Source: VHBM01 sp052386635
Lineage (GTDB): Archaea; Thermoproteota; Nitrososphaeria; Nitrososphaerales; Nitrosopumilaceae
Assembly (NCBI GenBank): GCA_052386635.1
Contig: JBQTJY010000065.1
Span: 1 to 31,666, forward strand
Length of the DNA stretch: 31,666 nt
Direction of reading: 5' to 3'
The first letter of the stretch is position 1. Every line of letters begins with the position of its first letter. This document shows positions 14,983 to 23,400 of this stretch, piece by piece. The notes under the pieces are model-generated. The model worked only from the letters and a program-made list of their open reading frames with translations, did no database searches and was not told where the DNA came from. The position numbers and the translations under genes are program-made.

Positions 14983-16227
14983 TTATTCTGATGATATTTT
15001 ATAATTTTTAATATTAGTTGATTTAGAAATATAATTTATTAATTTATTTCGTATTTTTTTAAAATATAATCTATTTGCAAATAAAAAAAATAACATTCGC
15101 GCTTGTATTTTAATTCTTGATGAATTTCTTTTAATTGATTTGTATTTTTTTGATTGTTCTTCAAAAAAATTATCCCACCACTCAGCACATTTAAGTGGAT
15201 CACCCACTTCACTTACGAATTTGAATTCTTCTTCATATAATTTGTCTCTACATTCTTTTGATTCTACCACCATGTCTATTGTTTCAGCGATTATTTTCGG
15301 TTCATTCGAGTGAGGTAAAAATGGAGATTCAATTTCTTTTCCATTAATTATGATTTTCATATTATGATTTGAGTATTGAATTACTGGCTTATTACACAAA
15401 ACACCTTCAAACTCAACTAGTGCATGACTACCAACCCTCATGTTGCCAAGTATACCATCAACAAAACTATAGTACTTAGTCATATCATTTCGCTTAATCA
15501 TAGGAATTAAGCGAACCTGAGGAGGCATGTTATCAAGCAATTGTTTTTTTGTTTCCAATTCTTCGTTTGTTCCTTCATCAAACCAGTTAACCTGAATAAC
15601 CTCAAAATCACTTTTACACAATTTTAGTGCAAGCCAAAGTAAGTCAGTACCTTTCTGTCTTCCCATTCTTTGTGGGCTGAAAAAAGTAAACTTGAATTTT
15701 TTTTCATTCAGTGGTTCTACTTTGGTATTAAATATACTATAATCCATTGGAACTCTATCCATTCTAATTGCATTTTTATCATATTTTTTCAAATAATCAT
15801 AAACCCAAGTGCCAGCTATGTGTGCAACTGCATTACTAAACGAATTTTTGTAAAACATACGTTCGAAGAAATTCAATTTGTGTAACGCTTCATTTGCCCA
15901 CGGTTCTTTAGAATTTTTTATAAATCTAGGTGCCTCAACATCATTTCCAACATAATATGAAATATAATTCAAATCTGCTAAGTATGCAATTCTCTCACCA
16001 GTACCCATTGTAATACAAATATCAAAATTATCTTTAATTTCGTTAATTTTTTTTACTTGCTTTGAAACTTTATAACTCTCAAATAATTCTATATCATCAG
16101 CATAAGTAAATACTCCAGCTCCATCTTTTGGAAAATTGATCAGATAAATTTTAGATTTTTTTGTGAATTTACTTATTGTTTTCATCACATTGGCTATATC
16201 GCCGATTGCAAGTACATTTATTGTCAA
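14983..16227 (-). CDS. GT-B glycosyltransferase (GT4-like), 414 aa
   Basis: A GT-B enzyme with an N-terminal acceptor domain (INVLAIGDIANVMKTISKFT) and a C-terminal donor domain. FTFFSPQRMGRQKGTDLLWL (181-200) is the equivalent of the GT4 strand-loop segment with the donor-phosphate-binding Arg and Lys. HALVEFEGVLCNKPVIQYSN (269-288) is the Glu-containing donor region, though the spacing of the glutamates is not the classical EX7E. The C-terminal 60 residues are strongly basic and could bind the membrane face. The start TTG 16227 is chosen because the first strand begins at residue 3 and no ATG is near. An A/T box (TATAAG) lies about 29 bp upstream. Probably cotranscribed with the SDR at 14031. 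Substrate unknown. Confidence 0.82.
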   Translation of the reverse strand: MTINVLAIGDIANVMKTISKFTKKSKIYLINFPKDGAGVFTYADDIELFESYKVSKQVKKINEIKDNFDICITMGTGERIAYLADLNYISYYVGNDVEAPRFIKNSKEPWANEALHKLNFFERMFYKNSFSNAVAHIAGTWVYDYLKKYDKNAIRMDRVPMDYSIFNTKVEPLNEKKFKFTFFSPQRMGRQKGTDLLWLALKLCKSDFEVIQVNWFDEGTNEELETKKQLLDNMPPQVRLIPMIKRNDMTKYYSFVDGILGNMRVGSHALVEFEGVLCNKPVIQYSNHNMKIIINGKEIESPFLPHSNEPKIIAETIDMVVESKECRDKLYEEEFKFVSEVGDPLKCAEWWDNFFEEQSKKYKSIKRNSSRIKIQARMLFFLFANRLYFKKIRNKLINYISKSTNIKNYKISSE

Positions 16228-16349
16228 AATTAAATTCTACAAATACATCTTATACTTTCTTTATATGCTTTAATTTTGCTTATATCAAAAAATCTTATTA
16301 ATGCTATTTTTTTAACAATTCTCTGATTTGTTAAACATCTGTTATATAA

Positions 16350-16359
16350 CTTAAATAAC
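16350..16359 (+). promoter_or_regulatory. Candidate TATA box for the GT2/GT-C operon
   Basis: CTTAAATAAC; its TAAATAAC core begins 29 bp before ATG 16381, exactly as at 4785 for the PIG-L gene. A second A/T box, GTTATATAAC at 16341-16350, lies just upstream and could give a roughly 10-base leader. Confidence 0.45.
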
Positions 16360-16380
16360 TAGCAGAAATTTTTTCTTTAC

Positions 16381-17052
16381 ATGTCTATAGCTATAATTAT
16401 TCTAACGTTAAATGAAATTGATGGAATTAAAATAATTGCGCCTAGAGTTAAAAAAGAGTGGGCTGACGAAATTGTTTTTGTTGATGGTGGTTCAACAGAT
16501 GGTACAGTCGAAGAAGCCAAAAAATTGGGGTTTAAAGTAACTCATCAAACAAATAAGGGTTCAGGTAATGCATGTAGAATTGGAGTAGAAAAAACAAATT
16601 CTGATTATGTGATATTTTTTCATCCAGATGGTAATCATGTTCCTGAAGATATTCCAAAACTTATAGAAAAAATGCATGATGGTTATGACATAGTACATAT
16701 TTCTAGATTCGGAAAAAATTCAATTAATGAGGATGCTAGTACATTGGATATCTTTGGAAATAAAATGTTCACATTTTTAGTAAATGTTTTCTTTGGTGGA
16801 CATCTTACTGATGCATTAACTGGCTTAATACTAATTAAAAAAGAAATTATGCTAGATTTGAAAACAGATGCCCAATATTTTGAAATAGAAGAACAAATGT
16901 GCATCAGAGCACTCAAGAAAAATTATCCAATATATGAAATTGAAAGCAATGAACCAAAAAGAATTGGTGGTAAAACAAAAGTGAGACCACTTAACGTTGG
17001 TTTACGACTAAGCTGGACAATCATTAAAGAATTTATTTTTTGGAAATTTTAA
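16381..17052 (+). CDS. DPM1-like GT2: polyprenyl-phosphate sugar synthase
   Basis: A 223 aa GT-A enzyme close to dolichyl/polyprenyl-phosphate mannose or glucose synthases, which load a sugar on a lipid phosphate at the cytoplasmic face. Motifs are AIIILTLNEIDGI (4-16), DEIVFVDGGSTDGTVEEA (29-46) and the metal region HPDGN at 81-85. The classical motif is DADGQ, so the first Asp is His81 here while Asp83 is kept. TGLILIKKEIM and EIEEQMCIRALKK complete the fold. There are no C-terminal membrane helices, unlike the GT2 at 22448. The stop is one base before the start of the GT-C gene, so the two are translationally linked. The GT-C enzyme probably uses the lipid-linked sugar made here. A broken relative lies at 8938-9164. 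Confidence 0.9.
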   Translation: MSIAIIILTLNEIDGIKIIAPRVKKEWADEIVFVDGGSTDGTVEEAKKLGFKVTHQTNKGSGNACRIGVEKTNSDYVIFFHPDGNHVPEDIPKLIEKMHDGYDIVHISRFGKNSINEDASTLDIFGNKMFTFLVNVFFGGHLTDALTGLILIKKEIMLDLKTDAQYFEIEEQMCIRALKKNYPIYEIESNEPKRIGGKTKVRPLNVGLRLSWTIIKEFIFWKF

Positions 17053-17053
17053 G

Positions 17054-18697
17054 ATGAACTTAACAAAAAAAAATATTGCGTTTTTTTTAATTCTAATTGC
17101 GTTTATTTCTTTAGGATTTAAGCTATATCTTGTTGATTTTTCTAATCCAGTTTATTCCGATAATCTTGATTATGTATTATACGCTATAGCACATACTAAT
17201 GGAGATTTTTCACAATCATCACACAGAGGTATGGGTTGGCCTCTTTTCATGTTTCCATTTTTTAAGTTAATAAATTCAGATAATTTCCTTGACTATTCTA
17301 ATGCTGCACGTATACTTAGTATAATTATTGCTACATTTACTATTCTACCTGTATACTTACTCGGGCGAAAATTTTTTGATGAAAAATATTCATTGGTTGT
17401 AGCAAGCTTATTTGCTTTTGAACCACATCTTAATTATAATTCGGGGTTTGGTCTTTCTGAACCACTATACCATCTTACAATTATAGGAACATTCTATTTT
17501 GTACTAAATAAAAACACAAAATACATACTCCCTTCTTTACTATTAGCCGGAATCGTCTGGTGGATAAGAATTAATGGTTTTGCTGTGTTTATAGCAATCA
17601 CAATTATCTATTTCATAATATATAGAAAATCACCAAACAGATTTCGAAATTATACGTTAGGTGTTGTTATATTTCTCATTGTTGTTTCATCCATGCTCTT
17701 ACAAAAATATGAACAATTTGGTGATCCATTTTACACTGACTACAATGATCGTCTATTTACAGGAAGTTATGAAAAAATTGTGAGCGCAAATATACAAAAT
17801 GAAATCTCTCCTCTTGAATATATTAACAAAAATGGTATAATATCATTCATCTCTACATTTATCTTAAATGGAATTTATAATACTTTATCTAGCCTCGCAA
17901 CGATTTCATTTCCTTATCTATTCCTTATACTTCCATTTGGAATATTGTTTTCCTTAAGAGCCTTTGATCAAAACCCAAAATTCATAAAAGCAAATTGGAT
18001 ATTCATTCTAACTTCTTTGATAGTAATAATACTACCAATGTCCGTCATATCCGAAAAAAGATTTTTGTATTATTTATATCCGTTTTTAATTATATTTTCA
18101 ACTATAACTATTCAAAGAGTTGTTGAGTATGGTCTGAGTACCTTTTCATTCACTAAAAAACAAAAAAATATTTTTTTAATCATAGTAATTACAATTGTAA
18201 TAGTTCTTTCTGGTTTATTTACACTTAGATATGAAAAACCTGATCTTGTTTTAGAACATGAAAAAATTGAGTTTGCTAAATTTATTATAAATAATTTTAA
18301 TGGAAAAATACTAAATGAGGCAGGTCCAGCGTTAGACTACATTAATTATTTGCTTATAGATAGTCCACCAGGTAATTTTAAAAATTATAAAATTAATTCT
18401 AGCTTACAGAGTTACCGTGAACTTATAGGAGAAGAAAATACCTTTGAAAGAATTTTCATATATGGAGAATCAATGAATGAACTTATAGCTAACGGTGAAA
18501 AATTTGGTTTACGTTATATAATTAGTAACGAAAACAAAGGCTATTTTCATCCATTCATTGATGATGCATATGTAAATGAAAAACAGTATCCATACTTGGT
18601 TAAGGTGTTTGATTCAAATGAACATGGATTTGAAAAGTTAAAACTTAAAGTGTTTGAAATTGATTATGAAAAATTTCACCATAGTTCAATTCCATAA
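17054..18697 (+). CDS. GT-C membrane glycosyltransferase (GT39/ArnT-like), 547 aa
   Basis: A polytopic membrane protein with about ten to twelve helices in the first 400 residues and a soluble C-terminal part. The first external loop after helix one carries VYSDNLDY with Asp36 and Asp39, the position of the acidic catalytic residue in the PMT/ArnT GT-C class. The loop before helix four has FEPHLNYNSGFGLSEPLY. The C-terminus ends with YLVKVFDSNEHGF and KVFEIDYEKF, which recur as YLIKEFDSHENGF and KLYRINYDEF in the second GT-C at 19700, so the two are paralogues. It probably transfers a sugar from polyprenyl phosphate to a glycan or protein outside the membrane, supplied by the GT2 gene ending one base upstream. 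Confidence 0.88.
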   Translation: MNLTKKNIAFFLILIAFISLGFKLYLVDFSNPVYSDNLDYVLYAIAHTNGDFSQSSHRGMGWPLFMFPFFKLINSDNFLDYSNAARILSIIIATFTILPVYLLGRKFFDEKYSLVVASLFAFEPHLNYNSGFGLSEPLYHLTIIGTFYFVLNKNTKYILPSLLLAGIVWWIRINGFAVFIAITIIYFIIYRKSPNRFRNYTLGVVIFLIVVSSMLLQKYEQFGDPFYTDYNDRLFTGSYEKIVSANIQNEISPLEYINKNGIISFISTFILNGIYNTLSSLATISFPYLFLILPFGILFSLRAFDQNPKFIKANWIFILTSLIVIILPMSVISEKRFLYYLYPFLIIFSTITIQRVVEYGLSTFSFTKKQKNIFLIIVITIVIVLSGLFTLRYEKPDLVLEHEKIEFAKFIINNFNGKILNEAGPALDYINYLLIDSPPGNFKNYKINSSLQSYRELIGEENTFERIFIYGESMNELIANGEKFGLRYIISNENKGYFHPFIDDAYVNEKQYPYLVKVFDSNEHGFEKLKLKVFEIDYEKFHHSSIP

Positions 18698-18717
18698 ACT
18701 AGAATCTGAAATTATTT

Positions 18718-18740
18718 GTAATAATAAAAAACGCTTTTTA
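18718..18740. terminator. Possible two-way T-tract terminator between convergent genes
   Basis: The 40 bp gap between the stops at 18697 (plus) and 18738 (minus) contains TAAAAAACGCTTTTTA, a short hyphenated palindrome. It gives a T run on each strand: CGCTTTTTA on plus and GCGTTTTTTATTATTA on minus. Archaeal termination often uses T runs with little structure. Assigned by eye only. Confidence 0.35.
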
Positions 18741-19682
18741 CTCAGAGTTATTTTTTTCAGATAAACCACCACTAAGTTTTAACGCTATAAAACCCACTGA
18801 TACAGGAAACCATCTAGTAAATATCCTAATAATTATCACAAGTGTTAATGAGAGAGAAATATCAATACCTAGAAGTACAAGAAATCCTGCTAGACTGCTC
18901 TCCACAACACCAATCCCTAAAGGCAAAAAAGAAGCAACACCAAGAATGATAGATGTAGTGTAGGTAGGAATTATTTCTAATAATTCAACAGAATCAATGC
19001 CAAAAGCTAACAAAACAAGATATACAGAAACGGAGTCAGCTAACCAGAATAATATTGATAATGCTGAAGCATAGAAAACAATTTTGCCTCTAGTTGATTT
19101 TGTAATTGTCTCATGAGAATATGATAAATTCTCACTAAATTTTGAGCTAAAACGGATTCTCTTAACAAGATTTAAAAATTGATTAAAAAATTTCTTTGAT
19201 GAAATTAAAACAAATATGAAAATTAATAAAATTGCAAATATACTCATAATATAAATCCCTAATTCAAAATTCCAAATTCCAAAAATTGATACTACTATTA
19301 ATCCAATAACGCTATACAACTGTTCAGTTATTACTATTGGCACAGTCTTTGTTCTTGGGACTCCAAATTTTTTTTTTATTAGCTGTGATTTGATTAGCTC
19401 CCCAACCTTACCAGGTAGTATAGTTAAAGCAAAGCCTGACACAAATATTACAAAACTCTCTTTTTTAGGTATGATAATATCTAAATTTCGTAAAAGTAGG
19501 TGCCATCTAGCAAACAAAATAACCCATGTAGAAATAACAAATAATAAGATCAGCGGTATAAACTCACTTTTAAAATTTGATATTTTATTTAAGATGGTAT
19601 TAACATCTGATGCTATAAGAAAAACTACATAAAGACCAATAATTGAAATTATTATTATAACAAATTTATTATCAAATTTCAT
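18738..19682 (-). CDS. Lysylphosphatidylglycerol synthase TM-region family protein (AglD/UPF0104-like)
   Basis: A 314 aa membrane protein with about eight helices. The hallmark PGKVGELIKSQLI at residues 90-102 and LGIGVVESSLAGFLVLLGI in the C-terminal half are typical of the flippase-like domain shared by UPF0104 proteins and the C-terminal part of AglD. In archaea such domains are linked to the transport or use of polyprenyl-phosphate sugars, though the mechanism is not settled. ATG at 19682. The gene is 17 bp downstream of the second GT-C gene on the same strand, so it is probably the last gene of the minus-strand run that contains GT-C, flippase and DPM1-like genes. A role in moving a lipid-linked sugar across the membrane is an inference from this context. 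Confidence 0.85.
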   Translation of the reverse strand: MKFDNKFVIIIISIIGLYVVFLIASDVNTILNKISNFKSEFIPLILLFVISTWVILFARWHLLLRNLDIIIPKKESFVIFVSGFALTILPGKVGELIKSQLIKKKFGVPRTKTVPIVITEQLYSVIGLIVVSIFGIWNFELGIYIMSIFAILLIFIFVLISSKKFFNQFLNLVKRIRFSSKFSENLSYSHETITKSTRGKIVFYASALSILFWLADSVSVYLVLLAFGIDSVELLEIIPTYTTSIILGVASFLPLGIGVVESSLAGFLVLLGIDISLSLTLVIIIRIFTRWFPVSVGFIALKLSGGLSEKNNSE

Positions 19683-19699
19683 TTGTTTATCACAATATG

Positions 19700-21268
19700 T
19701 TATTTGCGGTCAAATTCATCATAATTAATCCTATATAATTTAACATAATATGTAAATCCATTTTCATGCGAATCGAATTCTTTAATCAAATAAGGATATG
19801 ATTTTTCATCTAAAAAAACACGCTGTAAAAAATCAGGTCTTTTTTCTGAACTATCTACTACTAAATGAGTTAAACCTTGATCCCGATATCTTTCAATAAA
19901 TTCTTCTAAAGAACTAAAACCTTCAGTGGCAAAAAATGTTGGTCCAGTAGATACAGATCTACTTAAAATAGGAAATTCATACTCTGAAAGCTTAGATACA
20001 AAATAATACTTAGATTCAGGATAATAATCATTAATGCCTTTGGCAGTCACAGCTACTAATTCCGCAATTTTAAATGCTTCTTGTTCATGTTCGTAATCAA
20101 AAACCTTGAATTTGAGAAACAAAAATGAAGAAGAAAAAATAAAAATAATAATCAAAACACATAGAATATTAGGTTTTCGAAGTTTTTCATCCATTTTCTT
20201 TATTCCATAAAGTGCTATGATGGAAAAAATTGGATACATAACATAAAAGTACTTTGTATCTTGAATTCCTCTAGAATATGCATATAATGCAGGAATAAAA
20301 AATATTATTGATACCAAAATTATTGTTGAGTTTTTAAGATCTCTGTTTTTAAAAATTAAGATGCCTATAGGTACAAAAAACACAAAAAGAGGAATTAAAA
20401 CCCATCCTAAATATAGTGTGAAATAAGTTATAGATTTTGTAAACATCTGAAAAACTCTTTCTTGGCCGTTTTCTTCATCTAGCGTATTTTTGTAATATTG
20501 TGGTCCAGCTATTATTGCATGGCTTACTATGCCATCATGACCACCCTTTGACGTTTCCATTCGTATGTATGCCATGGGAGTGATAATTACTAAAAACACG
20601 CATAAGGCAGCTAAATATTTTAAAACAATTTTTTTTTCTTTTCTAAATTTTATCAAAAATATAATCGAAACTGGTATTATAAGTAATACTCCTTCATATC
20701 TTACAAGTGTAAATAACGCAGTAATGCCAAATGCAACATAAGCATATTTTATTTTATTGCTAAGAATAAAAAATAATGTAGTAGCCCCAAGTAGTATGTA
20801 TAGTGATTCAGTAATTCCTGATAATGAGTTGATTACTAGTCGTGGCTCAAAAATGACAAAAGTTGCACCTATTAACGAATAGGTAACAGAAAAAAATCTT
20901 CTGCATAAAAAATATACTGGAATTACTGTAAATACTGAAATAATAATTGATAATAGACGTTGGATATACATATAATCTAAGAAATTATTAGAGTCATATA
21001 GTACAAAAAAAACTGAAACAAATGCAGGCCAACCATTATTAACCAAAACATATCCTGTTGGAAATTGTCTTAGTACGCTCATGTCCATGGCATACCAAAA
21101 ATATGTCAATCCATCAAGCGTAATAGGTATCTGATATGGAAAATAGATCATACGTAAACTAAAGCCTATGATTATTATCAAAAAAAGATATGTAGTCGGA
21201 CGAAATATTATTAGTAATTTCTGATCTATCTTTGTTAAAAAACTATTTACAGTTTTTATGTTAGTCAT
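19700..21268 (-). CDS. GT-C membrane glycosyltransferase (GT39/ArnT-like), 522 aa, second copy
   Basis: A polytopic membrane protein with the first external loop YQIPITLDGLTYFWYAMD (Asp52 in the GT-C acidic position) and a second loop FEPRLVINSLSGITESLY. That loop is equivalent to FEPHLNYNSGFGLSEPLY in the enzyme at 17054. The shared block YIQRLLSIIISVFTVIPVYF also matches ARILSIIIATFTILPVYL there. It has about 11 helices and a soluble C-terminal domain with the shared DSHENGF motif. It is a paralogue of 17054 lying in the opposite direction. It is preceded by the flippase gene (8 bp gap) and followed by the AglD-like gene. It likely uses a lipid-phosphate sugar, perhaps made by the GT2 at 22448. 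Confidence 0.88.
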   Translation of the reverse strand: MTNIKTVNSFLTKIDQKLLIIFRPTTYLFLIIIIGFSLRMIYFPYQIPITLDGLTYFWYAMDMSVLRQFPTGYVLVNNGWPAFVSVFFVLYDSNNFLDYMYIQRLLSIIISVFTVIPVYFLCRRFFSVTYSLIGATFVIFEPRLVINSLSGITESLYILLGATTLFFILSNKIKYAYVAFGITALFTLVRYEGVLLIIPVSIIFLIKFRKEKKIVLKYLAALCVFLVIITPMAYIRMETSKGGHDGIVSHAIIAGPQYYKNTLDEENGQERVFQMFTKSITYFTLYLGWVLIPLFVFFVPIGILIFKNRDLKNSTIILVSIIFFIPALYAYSRGIQDTKYFYVMYPIFSIIALYGIKKMDEKLRKPNILCVLIIIFIFSSSFLFLKFKVFDYEHEQEAFKIAELVAVTAKGINDYYPESKYYFVSKLSEYEFPILSRSVSTGPTFFATEGFSSLEEFIERYRDQGLTHLVVDSSEKRPDFLQRVFLDEKSYPYLIKEFDSHENGFTYYVKLYRINYDEFDRK

Positions 21269-21276
21269 ATCTGTTA

Positions 21277-22395
21277 TTACTTTATAATTCTGTTAACGCT
21301 GGTTAGAAAAATGGTTGAGAAAGTAGCTGATAATAAATAAGATACTGCTATACCTGTTGTTCCAAAATGAATTCCCAAAAAGATAGTGCCTGTGGTGAGA
21401 GTTACTAGTGATATCATAGTACTAATAAATACAAATTTACTTTTTTCCAAACCTAAGAATTTTGATGTATATAGCATGTTAATTGTATATGGTATTATAC
21501 CTAAACTCATTATCTGAATGGGTTGTACAGCTTCTATAAACTTTGGAAAAAAGTAAGGTATTACAAATGGTAATACCAATATTCCAAAAAATGAAGCACC
21601 TATAGAGGAATATACCGTATATCTGCGTATCTTTTTGTTTTGATTACCACTAGCATCATGTGATAGTAGATATTTGAATATGATGCTAGAAAAAATTGTA
21701 AGTACTGAAATAACTTGTAAAGCTAAACTATAATTTCCTAAAATGACAAATCCTAATAACGGTGCTATAATTATTTTATCAATCTGTCCTCCAATTCCTG
21801 CAATTACTCCGATTACATAATTATTTAGAATAAAACCAATACGTGGTTTTAATAAAGAAAAATTAACATTTGAATTTCTAAAACCTTTATAGATTTGTAT
21901 TATAAAAGCAACATATGAAAGTGATAATGCATAAAGAATTCCATCAACACCAAAAATAAAATAAAATCCTAAACCTAAAACTAATGTTAAAACTTTTTGT
22001 GTTAAGATATATTTTGAATATGAACTGAATGATTTCTTTCCTAATAAATCGCCTATAACTAACGTGTTAATAATATATCCTAATAATACAACTGCAGCAT
22101 CAATTCTATAAAAAATGATTATAATTACAAGTGAAGAAATGGCTCCAACTACTAATGATATAAAATAAAACGTAGCTTGGATCTTGACATTTTTTGCAGT
22201 ATATACTACAAGGGTATTTTGAGTCCCAAAAAGAGAAATAACTGACGCAATCGTAGCAATTCCAATAAAATAATGAATTTCTCCATATTGACTAGGTTCT
22301 ATTAATGTAGCTAAGTAAAACCAAAAAAATGCTGAAATTCCTGCCCCTATGATATCAGCTAAACCTATTGAAGTTAACGCTTTTAGTTCATTCAT
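21277..22395 (-). CDS. Polysaccharide/oligosaccharide flippase (Wzx-like, MOP superfamily), 372 aa
   Basis: A highly hydrophobic protein with about 11-12 helices and the flippase-like N-terminus ALTSIGLADIIGAGISAFFW plus LIEPSQYGEIHYFIGIATIA (LIEPSQYGEIxY is typical). GQIDKIIIAPLLGFVILGNYSL matches the central DK...LLG-xxLGxY motif of Wzx/RfbX and related transporters. At 372 aa it is shorter than the usual 400-480, so it may lack the last pair of helices; the stop at 21277 directly precedes the GT-C gene, so it is not cut by the window. It would move a polyprenyl-linked glycan from the cytoplasmic to the outer face. The gene is 52 bp downstream of the DPM1-like GT2 gene, on the same strand. 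Confidence 0.88.
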   Translation of the reverse strand: MNELKALTSIGLADIIGAGISAFFWFYLATLIEPSQYGEIHYFIGIATIASVISLFGTQNTLVVYTAKNVKIQATFYFISLVVGAISSLVIIIIFYRIDAAVVLLGYIINTLVIGDLLGKKSFSSYSKYILTQKVLTLVLGLGFYFIFGVDGILYALSLSYVAFIIQIYKGFRNSNVNFSLLKPRIGFILNNYVIGVIAGIGGQIDKIIIAPLLGFVILGNYSLALQVISVLTIFSSIIFKYLLSHDASGNQNKKIRRYTVYSSIGASFFGILVLPFVIPYFFPKFIEAVQPIQIMSLGIIPYTINMLYTSKFLGLEKSKFVFISTMISLVTLTTGTIFLGIHFGTTGIAVSYLLSATFSTIFLTSVNRIIK

Positions 22396-22447
22396 TTCTC
22401 TATTTGTTTATAAAAATGACATCTTGTTCTATTTTATCAAAAAATAA

Positions 22448-23332
22448 TTACTTATAGTGACGTTCTCTTACTACACTTACTAGCGAATATAATAATACAC
22501 CTGTAATAGTCAATAGTGCTCCAAGTGATGTCAAACCTATAGCAATTATTGCTAGCGTCAAAGGAAACGCTCTAAATTCTCCATAGTATTGGACAGTCCA
22601 GCCCACAAAAAATAGTCCAATTCCTACCAAAATTACACCTGGTATTCCATAGAATTTCACAGGATGTTCTATTGATGTAAACTTCATGGTGCTAAAAATA
22701 ACAGATGCCCCATGAGATACTGGATTATGAGTTGACGTTTCACCATCATAAAGTATAGTTATAGGAACTTCAACTATTTTGAAACCCTTACTACTTCCTT
22801 TGATAAGAATTTCGGTAGAAACGCCCATGCCTGACTCGGCAAGAGAAATTTCAGATAGAACTTTATTATTATAAGCACGGAAACCACTTTGAGAGTCTGT
22901 AAGTTTCTTATGTATGGAAGCGTTAGTAATTTTTGTAATCACATTAATTCCTAATTTTCTGTGTGTAGGCAGTTTCGTATCGTTTGATAAAAATCTCGAT
23001 CCTATAACAATATCAGCTTCATTATTTATAATAGGGTTTACTACAGTTTGGATATCATCTATTCTATGTTGGCCATCTGCATCAAATGTAACAAGCAGAT
23101 CAGAATTCAATTCTTTTGCTTTATGAAAAATACTTTTTATTGCAGCACCATAACCTAAATTTTTTGAATGAGTAACAACAATAGCACCAAGATTTTCAGC
23201 TATATCTGCAGTTAAATCCGTTGAACCATCATTGCAAACTATTATTTTATTAGTAATTTTTTTTAATTTTAAAATTATAGAAGCAATATTCTTTTCTTCG
23301 TTATATGCAGGAATTCCAATTGTTAATTCCAA
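22448..23332 (-). CDS. DPM1-like GT2 with two C-terminal membrane helices
   Basis: A 294 aa polyprenyl-phosphate sugar synthase-like enzyme. Motifs are LTIGIPAYNEEKNI (3-16), IIVCNDGSTD (30-39), the intact metal motif DADGQH at 84-89, and GSRF at 111-114. Two membrane helices follow at about 229-247 and 257-284, with the charged tail VRERHYK. This domain order is typical of archaeal dolichyl-phosphate sugar synthases. The start is TTG 23332, directly followed by the conserved first strand. The gene follows the DegT gene (68 bp gap) in the same direction and feeds the flippase/GT-C group. Unlike the GT2 at 16381 it keeps both metal-site aspartates. Confidence 0.9.
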   Translation of the reverse strand: MELTIGIPAYNEEKNIASIILKLKKITNKIIVCNDGSTDLTADIAENLGAIVVTHSKNLGYGAAIKSIFHKAKELNSDLLVTFDADGQHRIDDIQTVVNPIINNEADIVIGSRFLSNDTKLPTHRKLGINVITKITNASIHKKLTDSQSGFRAYNNKVLSEISLAESGMGVSTEILIKGSSKGFKIVEVPITILYDGETSTHNPVSHGASVIFSTMKFTSIEHPVKFYGIPGVILVGIGLFFVGWTVQYYGEFRAFPLTLAIIAIGLTSLGALLTITGVLLYSLVSVVRERHYK

Positions 23333-23400
23333 ACTTAGTTTCCTTCTTTATTAAGGGCTAAATATTGTTGACGCATAAAACATCTCTCCATTTTTCTATT

